The notes: generated by a model not told the origin, from the letters alone. A DNA stretch of 64,000 nt from Vreelandella maris (GCF_013371085.1 NZ_JABWCV010000007.1:62001-126000), one strand, 5' to 3'. Positions 36,892-48,545 are shown, counted from the stretch's first letter. Made by a program: numbers and translations.

Positions 36892-37899
36892 ATGGTGAAA
36901 CGGTTATTAACCGCTTTGTTAGTCGTAGTCATAATCGGGGCTGCCGGTGCAGCAGGCGGTTATTTTTATTGGCAGAGCCGCTTAGAGGCACCGCTAGCGC
37001 TTGATGAGCCAACGCTTTACCAAGTGCCTTCTGGTGCGGGGTTTAATCAGGTGGTGGCGGAGTTGGAATCCCAGGGCATACTGGAAGATGGTTGGGCGTT
37101 TCGCTTATTAGCGCGGGTGGAGCCTGCGCGCGTGCCGCGGCTGCGTACTGGCGAATATCAGCTTTTGCCGGATATGAGCGGGCTGGAAATGATGGCGCTG
37201 CTAGGTAGTAATAACGTTGTCACCTATCCGCTGACGATTCCTGAAGGGTGGACCTTTCGTCAAATGCGCGACTTGCTCAATGCCGCGCCAAAACTTGACC
37301 ATCGCACGGCTGATTTGAGCGACGAAGAGGTGATGACGCTACTTGATCGCGAAGGCACCTTTCCTGAAGGATGGTTCTTTCCCGATACCTATCGCTACCA
37401 CCTGGGAATGAGCGACGTCGATCTACTACAGCAGTCGCTTGAGCGTATGGAACGAATTCTGGACAGTGTCTGGGAAGAGCGTGCCGACGACCTGACCATT
37501 GAGTCACCCTATGAGGCGCTTATTATGGCCTCTTTGATTGAGCGCGAAACGGGGGCGCCGGAGGAGCGTCGTGAAATCGCCGGGGTGTTCAAGCGACGCA
37601 TGGAGCAGGGAATGCGCTTACAGACCGACCCGACGATTATTTATGGCATGGGCGAGCGCTATGAAGGTCGCATCACCCGTGCTGATCTACGTGAAGCGAC
37701 GCCCTATAACACTTATGTGATTGATGGCATGCCGCCCACGCCGATCGCTTTGCCGGGGCGTGCGTCATTGGAAGCGGCGGTAAACCCACTACCCGGCGAA
37801 ACGCTCTATTTTGTTTCCCGGGGTGATGGCACGCATCACTTCTCGCGTACATTACGGGAGCATAATAATGCCGTTAATCGCTATATTCGCAACCGGTAA
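36892..37899 (+). CDS. mltG: Endolytic murein transglycosylase MltG
   Basis: MltG cleaves nascent glycan strands and is thought to terminate their elongation. The 335-residue protein has one N-terminal transmembrane helix (about 4-26), a LysM-like region and the YceG domain. The catalytic Glu lies in ALIMASLIERETG, and TDPTIIYGMG, NTYVIDGMPPTPIALPG and YFVSRGDGTHHFS are family motifs. It is followed by tmk, the conserved pabC-mltG-tmk-holB order. Confidence 0.95.
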   Translation: MVKRLLTALLVVVIIGAAGAAGGYFYWQSRLEAPLALDEPTLYQVPSGAGFNQVVAELESQGILEDGWAFRLLARVEPARVPRLRTGEYQLLPDMSGLEMMALLGSNNVVTYPLTIPEGWTFRQMRDLLNAAPKLDHRTADLSDEEVMTLLDREGTFPEGWFFPDTYRYHLGMSDVDLLQQSLERMERILDSVWEERADDLTIESPYEALIMASLIERETGAPEERREIAGVFKRRMEQGMRLQTDPTIIYGMGERYEGRITRADLREATPYNTYVIDGMPPTPIALPGRASLEAAVNPLPGETLYFVSRGDGTHHFSRTLREHNNAVNRYIRNR

Positions 37900-37948
37900 T
37901 CGCCATGACCTATCATCAACGTCATCACCACATTGATCACCACAGTAA

Positions 37949-39588
<1,640 letters not shown>

Positions 39589-39631
39589 CGGAATGTGTTC
39601 TCCCTATTTACAGCAATCTAGCGAGGTTGTT

Positions 39632-39967
39632 ATGGCAGCCCAAAAAGCGCTCTCTCTTAACATTCCCGATGTGCCGACACTGCTCTCCGCCTATATGCCA
39701 TTTCTGGACCGTGGGGGGATTTTCGTGCCCACTCAGACTCCCTATGCACTGGGTCAGCAGGTGTTTTTACTGCTGACGCTGCCGGGTGAAAGTGAACGTC
39801 TTTCAATCACCGGCCACGTGGTATGGGTCTCGCCCGAGGGTGTCAGCGGCCGCCGCATTCCTGGTATTGGTCTACATTTCAGCCAGCAAGATTACCCTGT
39901 GCGTGACCGCATTGAGACGCTGCTTGCCGGACAGTTGGATAAGGCAGCCCCGTCGTTCACGCTCTGA
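39632..39967 (+). CDS. pilZ: PilZ domain protein
   Basis: This 111-residue protein resembles the type IV pilus protein PilZ of Pseudomonas (the holB-pilZ-tatD order is the same). It contains ITGHVVWVSPEGVSGRRIPGIGLHF but lacks the N-terminal RxxxR motif needed for c-di-GMP binding, as in true PilZ, which acts through the FimX/PilB partners. A GCGAGG ribosome-binding site precedes ATG 39632. Longer upstream starts read through the end of holB and are not credible. Confidence 0.9.
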   Translation: MAAQKALSLNIPDVPTLLSAYMPFLDRGGIFVPTQTPYALGQQVFLLLTLPGESERLSITGHVVWVSPEGVSGRRIPGIGLHFSQQDYPVRDRIETLLAGQLDKAAPSFTL

Positions 39968-40036
39968 TTAAACCGTCGTTGATACCTTTAAAGTAAGCAC
40001 CATGGTGTTAACGCCCTATCCGTTGTCGAGACCTGC

Positions 40037-40867
40037 ATGTTTGTTGATTCGCACTGTCACCTAGATCGTTTATCTGACCAGACTCACGGGGGCGACCTCG
40101 CTGCCACGCTGATGGCTGCGCGCGCGGCCCACGTTAGCCAATTTCTTGCGGTCGCCGTCACCTTGGAAGAGCTACCACAACTCGCAGCCATCTCCCGCGC
40201 TCATCACGATGTAGCGATCTCTGCTGGTTTGCATCCTTTGCACCACAGTGAGAACGAGCCCAGCGTTGAGGATATCAAAGAGGCTGCCGAGCAGTATGGC
40301 GCCGTAGCCATCGGTGAGACCGGGCTGGATTATCACTACCGCGACAGCGTACCGGTAGACGTACAGCGCGAGCGTTTCAAACGTCATTTGATCGCCGCGC
40401 GTGAGTTAGAGCTGCCCGTGATTATTCATACCCGTGAAGCCAAAGAAGAAACCCTGGCGCTGCTGCGTGAATATAGCGACCCGCGTGTGGGCGGTGTATT
40501 ACACTGTTTTACTGAAGACTTGGCGATGGCCCGTGAAGCGGTAAGGCTGGGCTTTTACATTTCGTTATCGGGGATTATCACCTTTCGTAACGCTGCGCCG
40601 CTGCGCGAGTTAGCCCGCCAGCTGCCGCTGGATCGCCTGCTAATTGAAACCGATAGCCCCTATCTTGCCCCTGTTCCTTATCGCGGTAAGCCCAACGAGC
40701 CCGCCTGGGTGGTAGAAGTGGCGGAGTGCATTGCTAACGAGCGGGGGATCAGTGTTGACGAGGTCGCTATGCAGACCACCGCTAACTTTTATCAGCTCTT
40801 TCGCGCCGCCGCGCCCGATGCCCCGGAACACGTTAAAGAGGCGCTGGCACAGTCTGGGCTTTTATAG
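40037..40867 (+). CDS. tatD: TatD family metal-dependent DNase
   Basis: The 276-residue protein is a TatD/YcfH-type TIM-barrel hydrolase with DNase activity in the family. Metal-binding motifs are DSHCHLD (H6, H8), GETGLDYHY, HTREA, LHCFTED and ETDSPYLAP. It closes the conserved tmk-holB-pilZ-tatD run. It may be the YcfH-type rather than the tat-linked TatD; no tat genes are nearby. Confidence 0.93.
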   Translation: MFVDSHCHLDRLSDQTHGGDLAATLMAARAAHVSQFLAVAVTLEELPQLAAISRAHHDVAISAGLHPLHHSENEPSVEDIKEAAEQYGAVAIGETGLDYHYRDSVPVDVQRERFKRHLIAARELELPVIIHTREAKEETLALLREYSDPRVGGVLHCFTEDLAMAREAVRLGFYISLSGIITFRNAAPLRELARQLPLDRLLIETDSPYLAPVPYRGKPNEPAWVVEVAECIANERGISVDEVAMQTTANFYQLFRAAAPDAPEHVKEALAQSGLL

Positions 40868-40896
40868 GCTGAATGCGCCCAAGCGAGGTGGGCAAG

Positions 40897-41469
40897 ATGA
40901 ATATAGATCGATTGCTACAGCAACATGGGACACACAGTGAGGGGGCAGGCGCTATCCCACCACTCGAAAAATGGCACCCCGAACTGACAGGCGATATCAA
41001 CATCATCATTCGCGCGGATGGTAGCTGGTGGCACGAAGGCCAACCGTTTGCTCGGCCCAAAGTTGCGCGTTTGTTGGCAACGCTGCTGCGGCTTGATGAC
41101 GAGGGTTATTGCTTAGTTACGCCAGCAGAGCGTTGGCGGATAGAGGTTGAAGATCTACCACTGGTCGCGGTAGAGGCTGACTTTCACGACGATGCCTGGT
41201 GGTTCACTACCCAGTTTGACGATGTCGTTCGCTTGGATGCTGAGCACCCGCTTTCCGTCACTTTAACGCCTCAAGGCGAGGCAGTCCCGCAACTGCCGGT
41301 ACGTTTTGGGCTGGCTGCCAGGCTGCACCGTAATGTGTATTACCAGCTTGTTGACGCAGCAAAAGCCCGTGAAAACGACGATGGCACTACTGAGATTGGG
41401 TTAATGAGTGCCGGTCAGTGGTTTGCGCTCGGTCAGCTTGACGATGAAGCATCAGGCGAGACGCCGTGA
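40897..41469 (+). CDS. DUF1285 domain protein
   Basis: The 190-residue protein belongs to DUF1285, small proteins of unknown function in gamma- and alphaproteobacteria. Visible features are PPLEKWHPELTGDINIIIRADGSWWHEG (family core) and FHDDAWWFTTQFDDVVRLDAEHPL. The ATG at 40897 has GAGGTGGG upstream. It overlaps the helicase gene that follows by four bases (GTGA), so the two are probably translated together. Confidence 0.85.
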   Translation: MNIDRLLQQHGTHSEGAGAIPPLEKWHPELTGDINIIIRADGSWWHEGQPFARPKVARLLATLLRLDDEGYCLVTPAERWRIEVEDLPLVAVEADFHDDAWWFTTQFDDVVRLDAEHPLSVTLTPQGEAVPQLPVRFGLAARLHRNVYYQLVDAAKARENDDGTTEIGLMSAGQWFALGQLDDEASGETP

Positions 41470-43679
41470 AGTTAACTGCTGAACAGCAGGCCGTTGTGAA
41501 TCATACCGCCGGTCATGCGCGGGTGGCGGCCGTCGCAGGCGCAGGTAAAACCACAACCATGGCCGCTCGGGTGCTACACCTGTTGGCCAGTGGTGTGCCG
41601 CAAAAGCGCATTCTGGTGTTGATGTTCAACCGTTCCGCCAAGGATGATTTTCAGCGCCGTTTAGCGTCAATGGCGCCTGCCGGGCAGGCGCTGCCGGATG
41701 TGCGCACGTTTCACTCGCTGGGCCACCGCTTAACCCAAAGCCTATGTCGCTGGGGGGCGCTTGCGCCTCGTCAGCTATTATCCGCCGATTGGCAATTAGA
41801 GAGGCTGCTTCGTCAAGCGAGCCTTAATGTGCTGCGCGACTCGGTTGAGCGCCGCGATGCTGCTCTTGAAGGTGATAGGCTTGAAACCTTGGCCCACTTC
41901 TGCGGCTTGGTTAAAGCAGAGATGATTACCCCTGAATCGCTCTATGAGCGACTCAATTTTGACCCGGATACCGACTATTTTCCGGCCGCTTTTGCCGAGG
42001 CGGAGCGGCTACTAGAGTCGGAAGGGGTGATGACCTACGCTGATTTACTTTATCGCCCTTTGCAGGCGTTAGAGGAAGATAGCGCCCTGCGTGGTCGCGT
42101 CGAGGGGTTTCTGGATCATGTCATTATTGACGAGTATCAAGATATTAATGCCGCTCAGCAGCGCCTTTTATCCGTGCTGGTGGGCAGCCGTGCCGAGGTA
42201 ATGGCGGTCGGCGATGCTAACCAATGCATCTATGAGTGGCGTGGCGCCAAACCCGATACGATGCTGGAAAATTTTACCGCCACCTTTGGCGAGGCCACCG
42301 ACTACCCGCTATCTACCACGTTCCGTCATGGCCATGCCTTGGCGCTTACCGCTAATCATGCCATTGCCGCCAATCAGCGCCGCCCCAATCAGCTGTGTCT
42401 GGCCGCGCCCAATAACCCTGAGACGCGCGTTTCGGTAGGGCAGGGCAGTCGGCTGTTACTGGATGCCCTGATGGATTGGCAGGCCCAAGGACGTGCGTTT
42501 AACGAGGCCAGTTTACTGGTGCGTAGTTGGGCGCTATCGGTGCCGTTTCAACTGGCGCTTTTGCAGGCGGGCATTCCATTTCGACTTCAGCGTGAGGATC
42601 GTTTTGTCTTTCGTCTGCCGTTGGTACAGGCACTCGCCGGGTACTTGAAGCTGTCGCGTCGTCCCGATCTGCTACGCGATCCACAGCAACTATTACTATT
42701 GCTTTCCCAGCCGACTCCCTTTGTTGCTCGTGAGCGACTGCAGCGATTAGCCCATCAGTTGGCGACTACCCAGGAGTGGCCTGAGCGGCATGACCCAATG
42801 TTAACGGCATTAAAGCCGATCCAGCGGCGTACGCTTAAAAAACGCTGGATGCTGCTATGTGAATTGCCGCAGCTGAGTGCATGGCCACCCGCCAAGCTGT
42901 TAAGGCATGTAGTGGAAACCATTGAGGCGGAAAAAACACTTAAACGGGCAGCGGCGCGGCGGGATAAAGGCGAAGAGGATGTACGCTTACTCGATGTCTT
43001 AATTGAGCAGGCGCAAAGTGTGCAAGACCCAGATGCCTTTATCGAGCTGCTGGAACGCCCGGTTGAAAATCAGGCGGGCGGCGTGCTGATTAGCACAGTG
43101 CACGGTGCCAAAGGGCTTGAGTGGCCACTGGTCGCAGTAGTCGGTGTTAACGAAGAGGATTTTCCCCACTACAGCCGCGATAATCCGCTTAGCGATGAGC
43201 GCTTGGAGGAGGAGCGGCGGTTGTTCTACGTAGCCATCACTCGTGCCCAAGAACAGCTATTAGTGCTCCATGACGGGGGTGCGCATCGTCCTAGTCGCTT
43301 TATTGCCGAAAGTGCCTGGCAAGACAGTATGCGTGTGGCCTCTTGTCTAGCTAACCCCAGTGCACCAGAAGCATCACTGCAAGTGACATCGGTGGGGCTG
43401 GTTGAGCGTTATCTGGCGCGTTTAGGACGTGAAGACATTGTGCTTGCAGCGGCTCACGTGGAAGAGCACAAGGCAACTTATTCGGCCGATACGCGCTTTT
43501 ATCCCGGTCAGCGTCTGCACCATGCGGTATTTGGTGAGGGTGAAGTGGCGGCAGTAGAGGGAAATGCGAGCGACCCGGTGATTGATGTGCGCTTCGATCA
43601 GGCTGGCCGACGCAGGCTTATTGCCCGCCGAGCGCCCATTCAGCTATTGGAAGGCTCACAAAGCGCTATTCTCTCTTAG
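41466..43679 (+). CDS. UvrD/Rep-type superfamily I DNA helicase
   Basis: The 737-residue protein is a superfamily 1A helicase. Motif I is VAGAGKTTTMA, motif II IDEYQDIN, the motif III/IV region GDANQCIYEWRGA, motif V VHGAKGLEWPLV and motif VI YVAITRAQEQLLVL. It is not UvrD or Rep themselves, as the lengths of insertions differ; a DNA repair role is likely but unproven. The last 80 residues form a small barrel-like segment (RFYPGQRLHHAVFGEGEVAAVEG) typical of PcrA/UvrD C-termini that bind RNA polymerase. It starts at GTG 41466, overlapping DUF1285. Confidence 0.88.
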   Translation: MKLTAEQQAVVNHTAGHARVAAVAGAGKTTTMAARVLHLLASGVPQKRILVLMFNRSAKDDFQRRLASMAPAGQALPDVRTFHSLGHRLTQSLCRWGALAPRQLLSADWQLERLLRQASLNVLRDSVERRDAALEGDRLETLAHFCGLVKAEMITPESLYERLNFDPDTDYFPAAFAEAERLLESEGVMTYADLLYRPLQALEEDSALRGRVEGFLDHVIIDEYQDINAAQQRLLSVLVGSRAEVMAVGDANQCIYEWRGAKPDTMLENFTATFGEATDYPLSTTFRHGHALALTANHAIAANQRRPNQLCLAAPNNPETRVSVGQGSRLLLDALMDWQAQGRAFNEASLLVRSWALSVPFQLALLQAGIPFRLQREDRFVFRLPLVQALAGYLKLSRRPDLLRDPQQLLLLLSQPTPFVARERLQRLAHQLATTQEWPERHDPMLTALKPIQRRTLKKRWMLLCELPQLSAWPPAKLLRHVVETIEAEKTLKRAAARRDKGEEDVRLLDVLIEQAQSVQDPDAFIELLERPVENQAGGVLISTVHGAKGLEWPLVAVVGVNEEDFPHYSRDNPLSDERLEEERRLFYVAITRAQEQLLVLHDGGAHRPSRFIAESAWQDSMRVASCLANPSAPEASLQVTSVGLVERYLARLGREDIVLAAAHVEEHKATYSADTRFYPGQRLHHAVFGEGEVAAVEGNASDPVIDVRFDQAGRRRLIARRAPIQLLEGSQSAILS

Positions 43680-43784
43680 CGTGTAAGTTGAATGCGAAAG
43701 GGGGGATGCTACGGCTAGTAGGAATGCACGTTCCCTTCTAGCCGTAACGTTCATGCGGCTGTCTTATATATTAAGGTGGTTGGC

Positions 43785-45449
43785 TTACATATTAGGATAG
43801 TTGGGGCCGCCGCCGCCTTCCGGTGCTACCCAAGTGATATTTTGCGCTGGGTCTTTAATATCACAGGTTTTGCAGTGTACGCAGTTCTGGAAGTTAATCT
43901 GAAAACGCGGCTGTCCTTCGCTATCTTCAACCACTTCGTACACACCCGCCGGGCAGTAGCGCTGTGCTGGTTCTGCATATTTAGGCAGGTTCTCACGAAT
44001 CGGTAGCTCTGGATCCTCCAGACGTAAATGGCACGGCTGGTTTTCTTCATGATTGGTATTCGACAGAAACACTGACGACGGTTTATCGAAGGAAAGCTTT
44101 CCATCCGGCTTGGGATAGTTAATCTTTTCAAACTCGTCCGCAGGCTTCAGGGCGCCGTGATCAGTAGTGGTGTCATGCACGTTGGGTAACTTGTTGCCCA
44201 GCAACTGGTGGGCAAAGTTATACGCGCCGCCACCGATGGTGCCGTATTTATGGATAGCCGGGCCGAAACTGGCGCTCTCTTTAAGCTCTTGATACGCCCA
44301 GCTGGCTTCCCATTTCTGAGTAAAACTTGTCAGCTCCTGAGCGCCCTCATCACCGCCTTTAATTGCCTCAAACACGCTCTCGGCAGCCACTAAGCCCGAC
44401 TTCATGGCGGTGTGTAAGCCTTTAATCTTGGAAAAATTGAGCGTGCCGGCATCACAGCCAAGCAGTAGGCCGCCGGGAAAGGTCATTTTAGGTAAACAGT
44501 TGAAGCCACCTTTAGTGATGGCCCGGGCGCCGTAAGCGACACGTTTGCCGCCATCCAGGTATTGGCTAATCGCGGGGTGATGCTTCATGCGCTGAAATTC
44601 ATCGAACGGCGAAAGCCAAGGGTTTTGGTAGCCCAGATCCATAATGAGGCCGACCACGACTTGTTGATTTTCAGCGTGATATAGAAACCAACCGCCATGG
44701 CTGTTCTTATCCAGTGGCCAGCCTGAGCCGTGCACCACGAGTCCTGGTTCATGCTTGTCGGCAGGTACGTCCCAAAGCTCTTTCAGACCGATACCGTAAT
44801 GCTGGGGGTCACGGCCCGCATCCAGTGAAAAGTCTTTAATCAAGCGCTTACCCAAGTGACCGCGCGAGCCCTCAGCAAAGAGCGTGTATTTGGCGCGTAG
44901 TTCCATCCCTGGCATGTAGCCATCTTTGGGCGTACCGTCAGCGGCGACACCCATATCGCCAATCAGAATGCCGCGCACCGCATTGTCTTCAATGATGACG
45001 TCCTGGGCGGCAAAGCCTGGAAAAATTTCAACGCCGAGCGCTTCTGCCTGCTCGGCCAGCCAGCGGCAGAGGTTACCGGCACTGATCACGTAACGTTGCT
45101 GATCGCCGCCGGTGTTGTGCATACTTTTCGGCACAAGTGCGTTAGGCACTTTTTGCGCTTTTTCAGCGTCCTTAAGCAAAACAACGTCATCGCGAATGGC
45201 GGGCGTATTGAGCGGCGCGCCGCGTTCTTTCCAGTCAGGGAAGAGTTCGGTCAGTGCGCGGGGCTCAAAAACCGCTCCTGACAAGATATGAGCGCCAACT
45301 TCTGAGCCTTTCTCAACCACACAGACCGTTAACTCTTGCTCCGCCTCGTTAGCTTGCTGCATGAGTCGGCAGGCGGCGGAAAGCCCGGATGGGCCAGCGC
45401 CGACAATGACGACATCAAAGTCCATTACATCGCGTTCAACAGTTTCCAC
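43785..45449 (-). CDS. Electron transfer flavoprotein-ubiquinone oxidoreductase
   Basis: This inner-membrane FAD and 4Fe-4S enzyme passes electrons from ETF to ubiquinone in fatty acid and amino acid catabolism. The 554-residue protein has an N-terminal FAD motif VVIVGAGPSGLSAA, and near the C-terminus the cluster cysteines in CPAGVYE and NCVHCKTCDI. The GTG start has an AAGGAG ribosome-binding site; ATG 45425 is an alternative. It is divergent from etfB-etfA, its electron donors. Confidence 0.95.
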   Translation of the reverse strand: METVERDVMDFDVVIVGAGPSGLSAACRLMQQANEAEQELTVCVVEKGSEVGAHILSGAVFEPRALTELFPDWKERGAPLNTPAIRDDVVLLKDAEKAQKVPNALVPKSMHNTGGDQQRYVISAGNLCRWLAEQAEALGVEIFPGFAAQDVIIEDNAVRGILIGDMGVAADGTPKDGYMPGMELRAKYTLFAEGSRGHLGKRLIKDFSLDAGRDPQHYGIGLKELWDVPADKHEPGLVVHGSGWPLDKNSHGGWFLYHAENQQVVVGLIMDLGYQNPWLSPFDEFQRMKHHPAISQYLDGGKRVAYGARAITKGGFNCLPKMTFPGGLLLGCDAGTLNFSKIKGLHTAMKSGLVAAESVFEAIKGGDEGAQELTSFTQKWEASWAYQELKESASFGPAIHKYGTIGGGAYNFAHQLLGNKLPNVHDTTTDHGALKPADEFEKINYPKPDGKLSFDKPSSVFLSNTNHEENQPCHLRLEDPELPIRENLPKYAEPAQRYCPAGVYEVVEDSEGQPRFQINFQNCVHCKTCDIKDPAQNITWVAPEGGGGPNYPNM

Positions 45450-45922
45450 CCGGCTTCTCCTTATTCTCTTTAAGCGCCAATATCTGCAAAAGCTAGTGAA
45501 TGCCTACGTTTTAGGTACTAGCATATAAACAGATGGCCTTAATTTAAAACGGTCGTTTGCTTCTGGTTATGCCCCATGATAGGCATAATACCTGTGTCAG
45601 GTCACGCCTACGATGGTGCAAACCGCATTTCTTGGCTGTATGTGTTGCTAGCGATAGATCAATGCTAAGACCAAGGCAGTAGCTAGCAAGTATTGTCACT
45701 AACTGGCAGGCTATGGCAAATTGATAGGGTTTTTCAATCAGGTACCTATCAAACGCTTGAATGAATTTGACGGCACTGCCATTTTGGGCAGTGCCCAAGC
45801 AAGACGTTTTGCTCATAACGTATGCAGTAATTCTATTATTAGTCGCTATTTAATAAGGGGTACTCGCGAAGCGGGTGCCTTCCCAGGTTAACGGCTTTTA
45901 TTACAAGCCAAGCGAGGAACCT
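45450..45922. other. ETF-QO/etfB divergent gap with several hairpins
   Basis: No credible gene is seen in this 473-base divergent region. It contains three clear hairpins: TTGATAGG (45721-45728) with CCTATCAA (45745-45752); GGCACTGCC (45772-45780) with GGCAGTGCC (45787-45795); and GGTACTCGC (45859-45867) with GCGGGTGCC (45871-45879), a nine-pair stem with two G-U pairs and a GAA loop. The last lies 43 bases before the etfB start and is probably in the etfB 5' leader. An open reading frame on the minus strand (45544-45816) resembles no family I know. Confidence 0.45.
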
Positions 45923-46672
45923 ATGAAAGTACTCGTCGCGGTGAAACGCGTCATCGACTACAACGTCAAAATCCGCGTGAAAGCGGACCACTCCGATGTG
46001 GACTTGACCAACGTCAAAATGGCCATGAACCCTTTCTGCGAAATTGCTGTGGAAGAAGCCGTGCGCCTGAAAGAGAAGGGCGTGGCGACCGAAGTCGTCG
46101 CCGTCACGGTCGGCCCTAAAGCCGCCCAAGAGCAGCTGCGCACCGCGCTGGCGCTGGGCGCAGACCGCGCTATCCATATTGAAACCGATGAGCGCGCTGA
46201 ATCGCTGGCGGTGGCCAAACTGCTGGCCAAAGTGGTGGACGAAGAGCAGCCCGGCCTAGTGATTCTTGGCAAGCAGGCCATCGACACCGACAACAACCAG
46301 ACCGGTCAGATGCTCGCCGCGCTGACCAATCTGCCACAAGGCACGTTCGCCTCGGAAGTGGCGGTGGACGGGGAGAAGGTTAACGTTACCCGTGAAATCG
46401 ACGGCGGCCTGCAAACCGTGGCGCTTACGCTGCCCGCGATCGTCACCACCGACCTGCGCCTGAACGAGCCGCGCTACGCCAAGCTGCCGGACATCATGAA
46501 GGCCAAGAAAAAGCCGCTGGATGTCAAAACTCCTGCTGACTATGGCGTGGAAGTGGCCTCTAAGGTGAGCCTGCTCAAGGTGGAATCTCCCGCCGAACGC
46601 AAAGGTGGTGTCAAAGTGGCCTCGGTCGATGAGCTGATCGACAAACTGAAAAACGAAGCCAAAGTTCTTTAA
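45923..46672 (+). CDS. etfB: Electron transfer flavoprotein beta subunit
   Basis: EtfB forms with EtfA the soluble FAD/AMP heterodimer that collects electrons from acyl-CoA and other dehydrogenases. The 249-residue protein starts [44 protein letters not shown] (the AMP-binding loop region) and [15 protein letters not shown] [11 protein letters not shown] are family motifs. GAGGAACC precedes the ATG. The downstream gene is etfA. Confidence 0.96.
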   Translation: MKVLVAVKRVIDYNVKIRVKADHSDVDLTNVKMAMNPFCEIAVEEAVRLKEKGVATEVVAVTVGPKAAQEQLRTALALGADRAIHIETDERAESLAVAKLLAKVVDEEQPGLVILGKQAIDTDNNQTGQMLAALTNLPQGTFASEVAVDGEKVNVTREIDGGLQTVALTLPAIVTTDLRLNEPRYAKLPDIMKAKKKPLDVKTPADYGVEVASKVSLLKVESPAERKGGVKVASVDELIDKLKNEAKVL

Positions 46673-46728
46673 GGTCGGTTCTTGACTCTCCGTACTTTGA
46701 GATAAACGCTTTGAAAGGAGCTGATGCT

Positions 46729-47655
46729 ATGAGCATTTTGGTACTTGCCGACCTGCATGAAGGCCAACTGGCCGGCGCCACCGCCCACGTCGTGGCGGCC
46801 GCCCAGGCCATTGGTGGCGATATTGATATTTTGATCGCTGGTGAAGGCGTCCAAGCGGCAGCAGACGCCGCTGCAAAACTCGACGGCGTCAACAAAGTCC
46901 GCGTCGCCGATAACGCCGTGTACGCCCACCAGCTTGCCGAGCCCATGGGCGCGCTGCTGGTAGAACTGTCCGATGGCTACAGCCACGTACTGGCCAGCGC
47001 TTCTACCACCGGCAAGAACGTCCTGCCGCGCCTGGCCGCGCTAAAAGACGTCAGCCAGCTATCGGATGTGCTGGGTGTCGAGAGTGCCGATACCTTCCTG
47101 CGTCCGATTTACGCCGGTAACGCCATTGCAACGGTGAAAAGCGATGATGCGCTGAAAGTGATCACCATTCGTACCACCGGCTTTGATGCCGTCGGTGAAA
47201 GCGGCAGCGCCACGATTGAAGCGGTGGATTTTGTCGCCGAAAACAGCCAATCCAGCTTCGTCAAAGAAGAGCTGGCCCAGAGCGACCGTCCAGAACTAGG
47301 CGGCGCCAAGGTGGTGATCTCCGGTGGCCGCGGCATGGGCAACGGCGAGAACTTCAAGCTGCTGGACGGCATTGCCGACAAGCTGGGCGCTGCTATCGGC
47401 GCCTCCCGTGCCGCGGTAGACGCCGGTTTCGTACCCAACGACATGCAGGTGGGTCAGACCGGCAAGATTGTCGCGCCGGATCTGTACATTGCCGTGGGTA
47501 TCAGCGGCGCTATTCAGCACTTAGCGGGCATGAAGGACTCCAAAGTCATCGTCGCTATCAACAAGGACGACGAAGCGCCGATCTTCCAGGTGGCCGACTA
47601 CGGCTTGGTGGGGGATCTGTTCGAGATCCTGCCAGAGCTGGAGAGCAAGCTGTAA
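46729..47655 (+). CDS. etfA: Electron transfer flavoprotein alpha subunit
   Basis: EtfA carries the FAD of the ETF dimer. The 308-residue protein starts [14 protein letters not shown]. The C-terminal FAD domain has [35 protein letters not shown] and [10 protein letters not shown], all typical. GAAAGGAG precedes the ATG. It ends with a strong terminator, so etfB-etfA is a two-gene operon. Confidence 0.96.
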   Translation: MSILVLADLHEGQLAGATAHVVAAAQAIGGDIDILIAGEGVQAAADAAAKLDGVNKVRVADNAVYAHQLAEPMGALLVELSDGYSHVLASASTTGKNVLPRLAALKDVSQLSDVLGVESADTFLRPIYAGNAIATVKSDDALKVITIRTTGFDAVGESGSATIEAVDFVAENSQSSFVKEELAQSDRPELGGAKVVISGGRGMGNGENFKLLDGIADKLGAAIGASRAAVDAGFVPNDMQVGQTGKIVAPDLYIAVGISGAIQHLAGMKDSKVIVAINKDDEAPIFQVADYGLVGDLFEILPELESKL

Positions 47656-47681
47656 GCATTTGAATGATCTATAAACATTGA

Positions 47682-47709
47682 GCCGACTTCGCCAGAAGTC
47701 GGCTTTTTT
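47682..47709 (+). terminator. Terminator after etfA
   Basis: GCCGACTT (47682-47689) pairs with AAGTCGGC (47696-47703) over a six-base loop, followed by TTTTTT. A classic intrinsic terminator. Confidence 0.94.
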
Positions 47710-47856
47710 GTGATGGGTACATTAGGTAAACTGCCAATAGTTGACTAAAGTACTGGGGCAAAGGGTAAGAAAAACCACCCCGGTGGTTGAAAAAGCTGCG
47801 GACTGACCGCACATAGGTAAATGAACGCAACGAAAGCCACTCAAGGAGATGATGAT

Positions 47857-48468
47857 ATGGCACATACACTACCCGAACTGCCGTACGCATATGACGCTCT
47901 TGAACCGCACATTGATGCAATGACGATGGAAATTCACCATTCTCGTCACCATCAAACCTACATCAACAACCTGAACGCCGCGCTGGAAGGCACAGGTCTT
48001 GAAGATGTACCTGTTGAAGAACTCATCGCTAATCTGGATCGTGTTCCGGAAGCCAAGCGTCAAGCCGTTATCAATAACGGCGGTGGTCACGCCAATCACT
48101 CTATGTTCTGGCAGATGATGTCGCCCAACGGCGGTGGTAATGCTCAAGGTGATGTTGCAAAAGCAATTGATGCCGAGCTCGGCGGCCTTGAAGCTTTTAA
48201 AGAAGAATTCAAAAAAGCGGCCGTTGGTCGTTTTGGTAGCGGTTGGGCATGGCTCTCCGTTACACCTGAGAAAAAGCTGGTCGTCGAAAATACCCTGAAC
48301 CAAGACAGCCCGCTGATGCACGGTAATACGCCGCTACTCGGTTTGGATGTTTGGGAACATGCGTACTACCTGAAGTATCAAAACAAGCGTCCTGACTATA
48401 TTGCTGCGTTCTTCAACGTGGTCAATTGGGAAGACGTTGAGCGTCGTTACCAAGCAGCGATTGGCTAA
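47857..48468 (+). CDS. sodA: Superoxide dismutase, Mn type
   Basis: The enzyme dismutates superoxide to oxygen and hydrogen peroxide. From ATG 47857 (AAGGAG) it has 203 residues. Metal ligands lie in [17 protein letters not shown] and DVWEHAYY. The manganese-type signatures are the Gly in [10 protein letters not shown] and the Gln in LNQDSPLM, where Fe enzymes differ; overall similarity is to E. coli SodA, not SodB. A hairpin, AACCAC (47773-47778) with GTGGTT (47783-47788), lies in the presumed 5' leader. Metal use is inferred from residues. Confidence 0.92.
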   Translation: MAHTLPELPYAYDALEPHIDAMTMEIHHSRHHQTYINNLNAALEGTGLEDVPVEELIANLDRVPEAKRQAVINNGGGHANHSMFWQMMSPNGGGNAQGDVAKAIDAELGGLEAFKEEFKKAAVGRFGSGWAWLSVTPEKKLVVENTLNQDSPLMHGNTPLLGLDVWEHAYYLKYQNKRPDYIAAFFNVVNWEDVERRYQAAIG

Positions 48469-48510
48469 TACGGCTATGACCCGCTAATGGCGCCAGTTCT
48501 GGCGCTGTGA

Positions 48511-48545
48511 AAAAACCGCCCGCTTTTTTAGTGGGCGGTTTTTTT
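48511..48545 (+). terminator. Terminator after sodA
   Basis: AACCGCCCGC (48514-48523) pairs with GTGGGCGGTT (48531-48540), with one G-U pair, followed by a run of T. A second hairpin (GCGCC/GGCGC, about 48490-48505) lies just before it. Confidence 0.92.

Noticed and set aside
45544..45816. A 90-residue minus-strand ORF in the ETF-QO/etfB gap
   Set aside because: It matches no family I know, has an odd composition and overlaps two hairpins; it may be a decayed gene but cannot be supported.
47700..47856. Possible Fur box before sodA
   Set aside because: No segment here approaches the Fur consensus; only a hairpin at 47773-47788 and a loose TTGACT promoter candidate near 47752 are seen.
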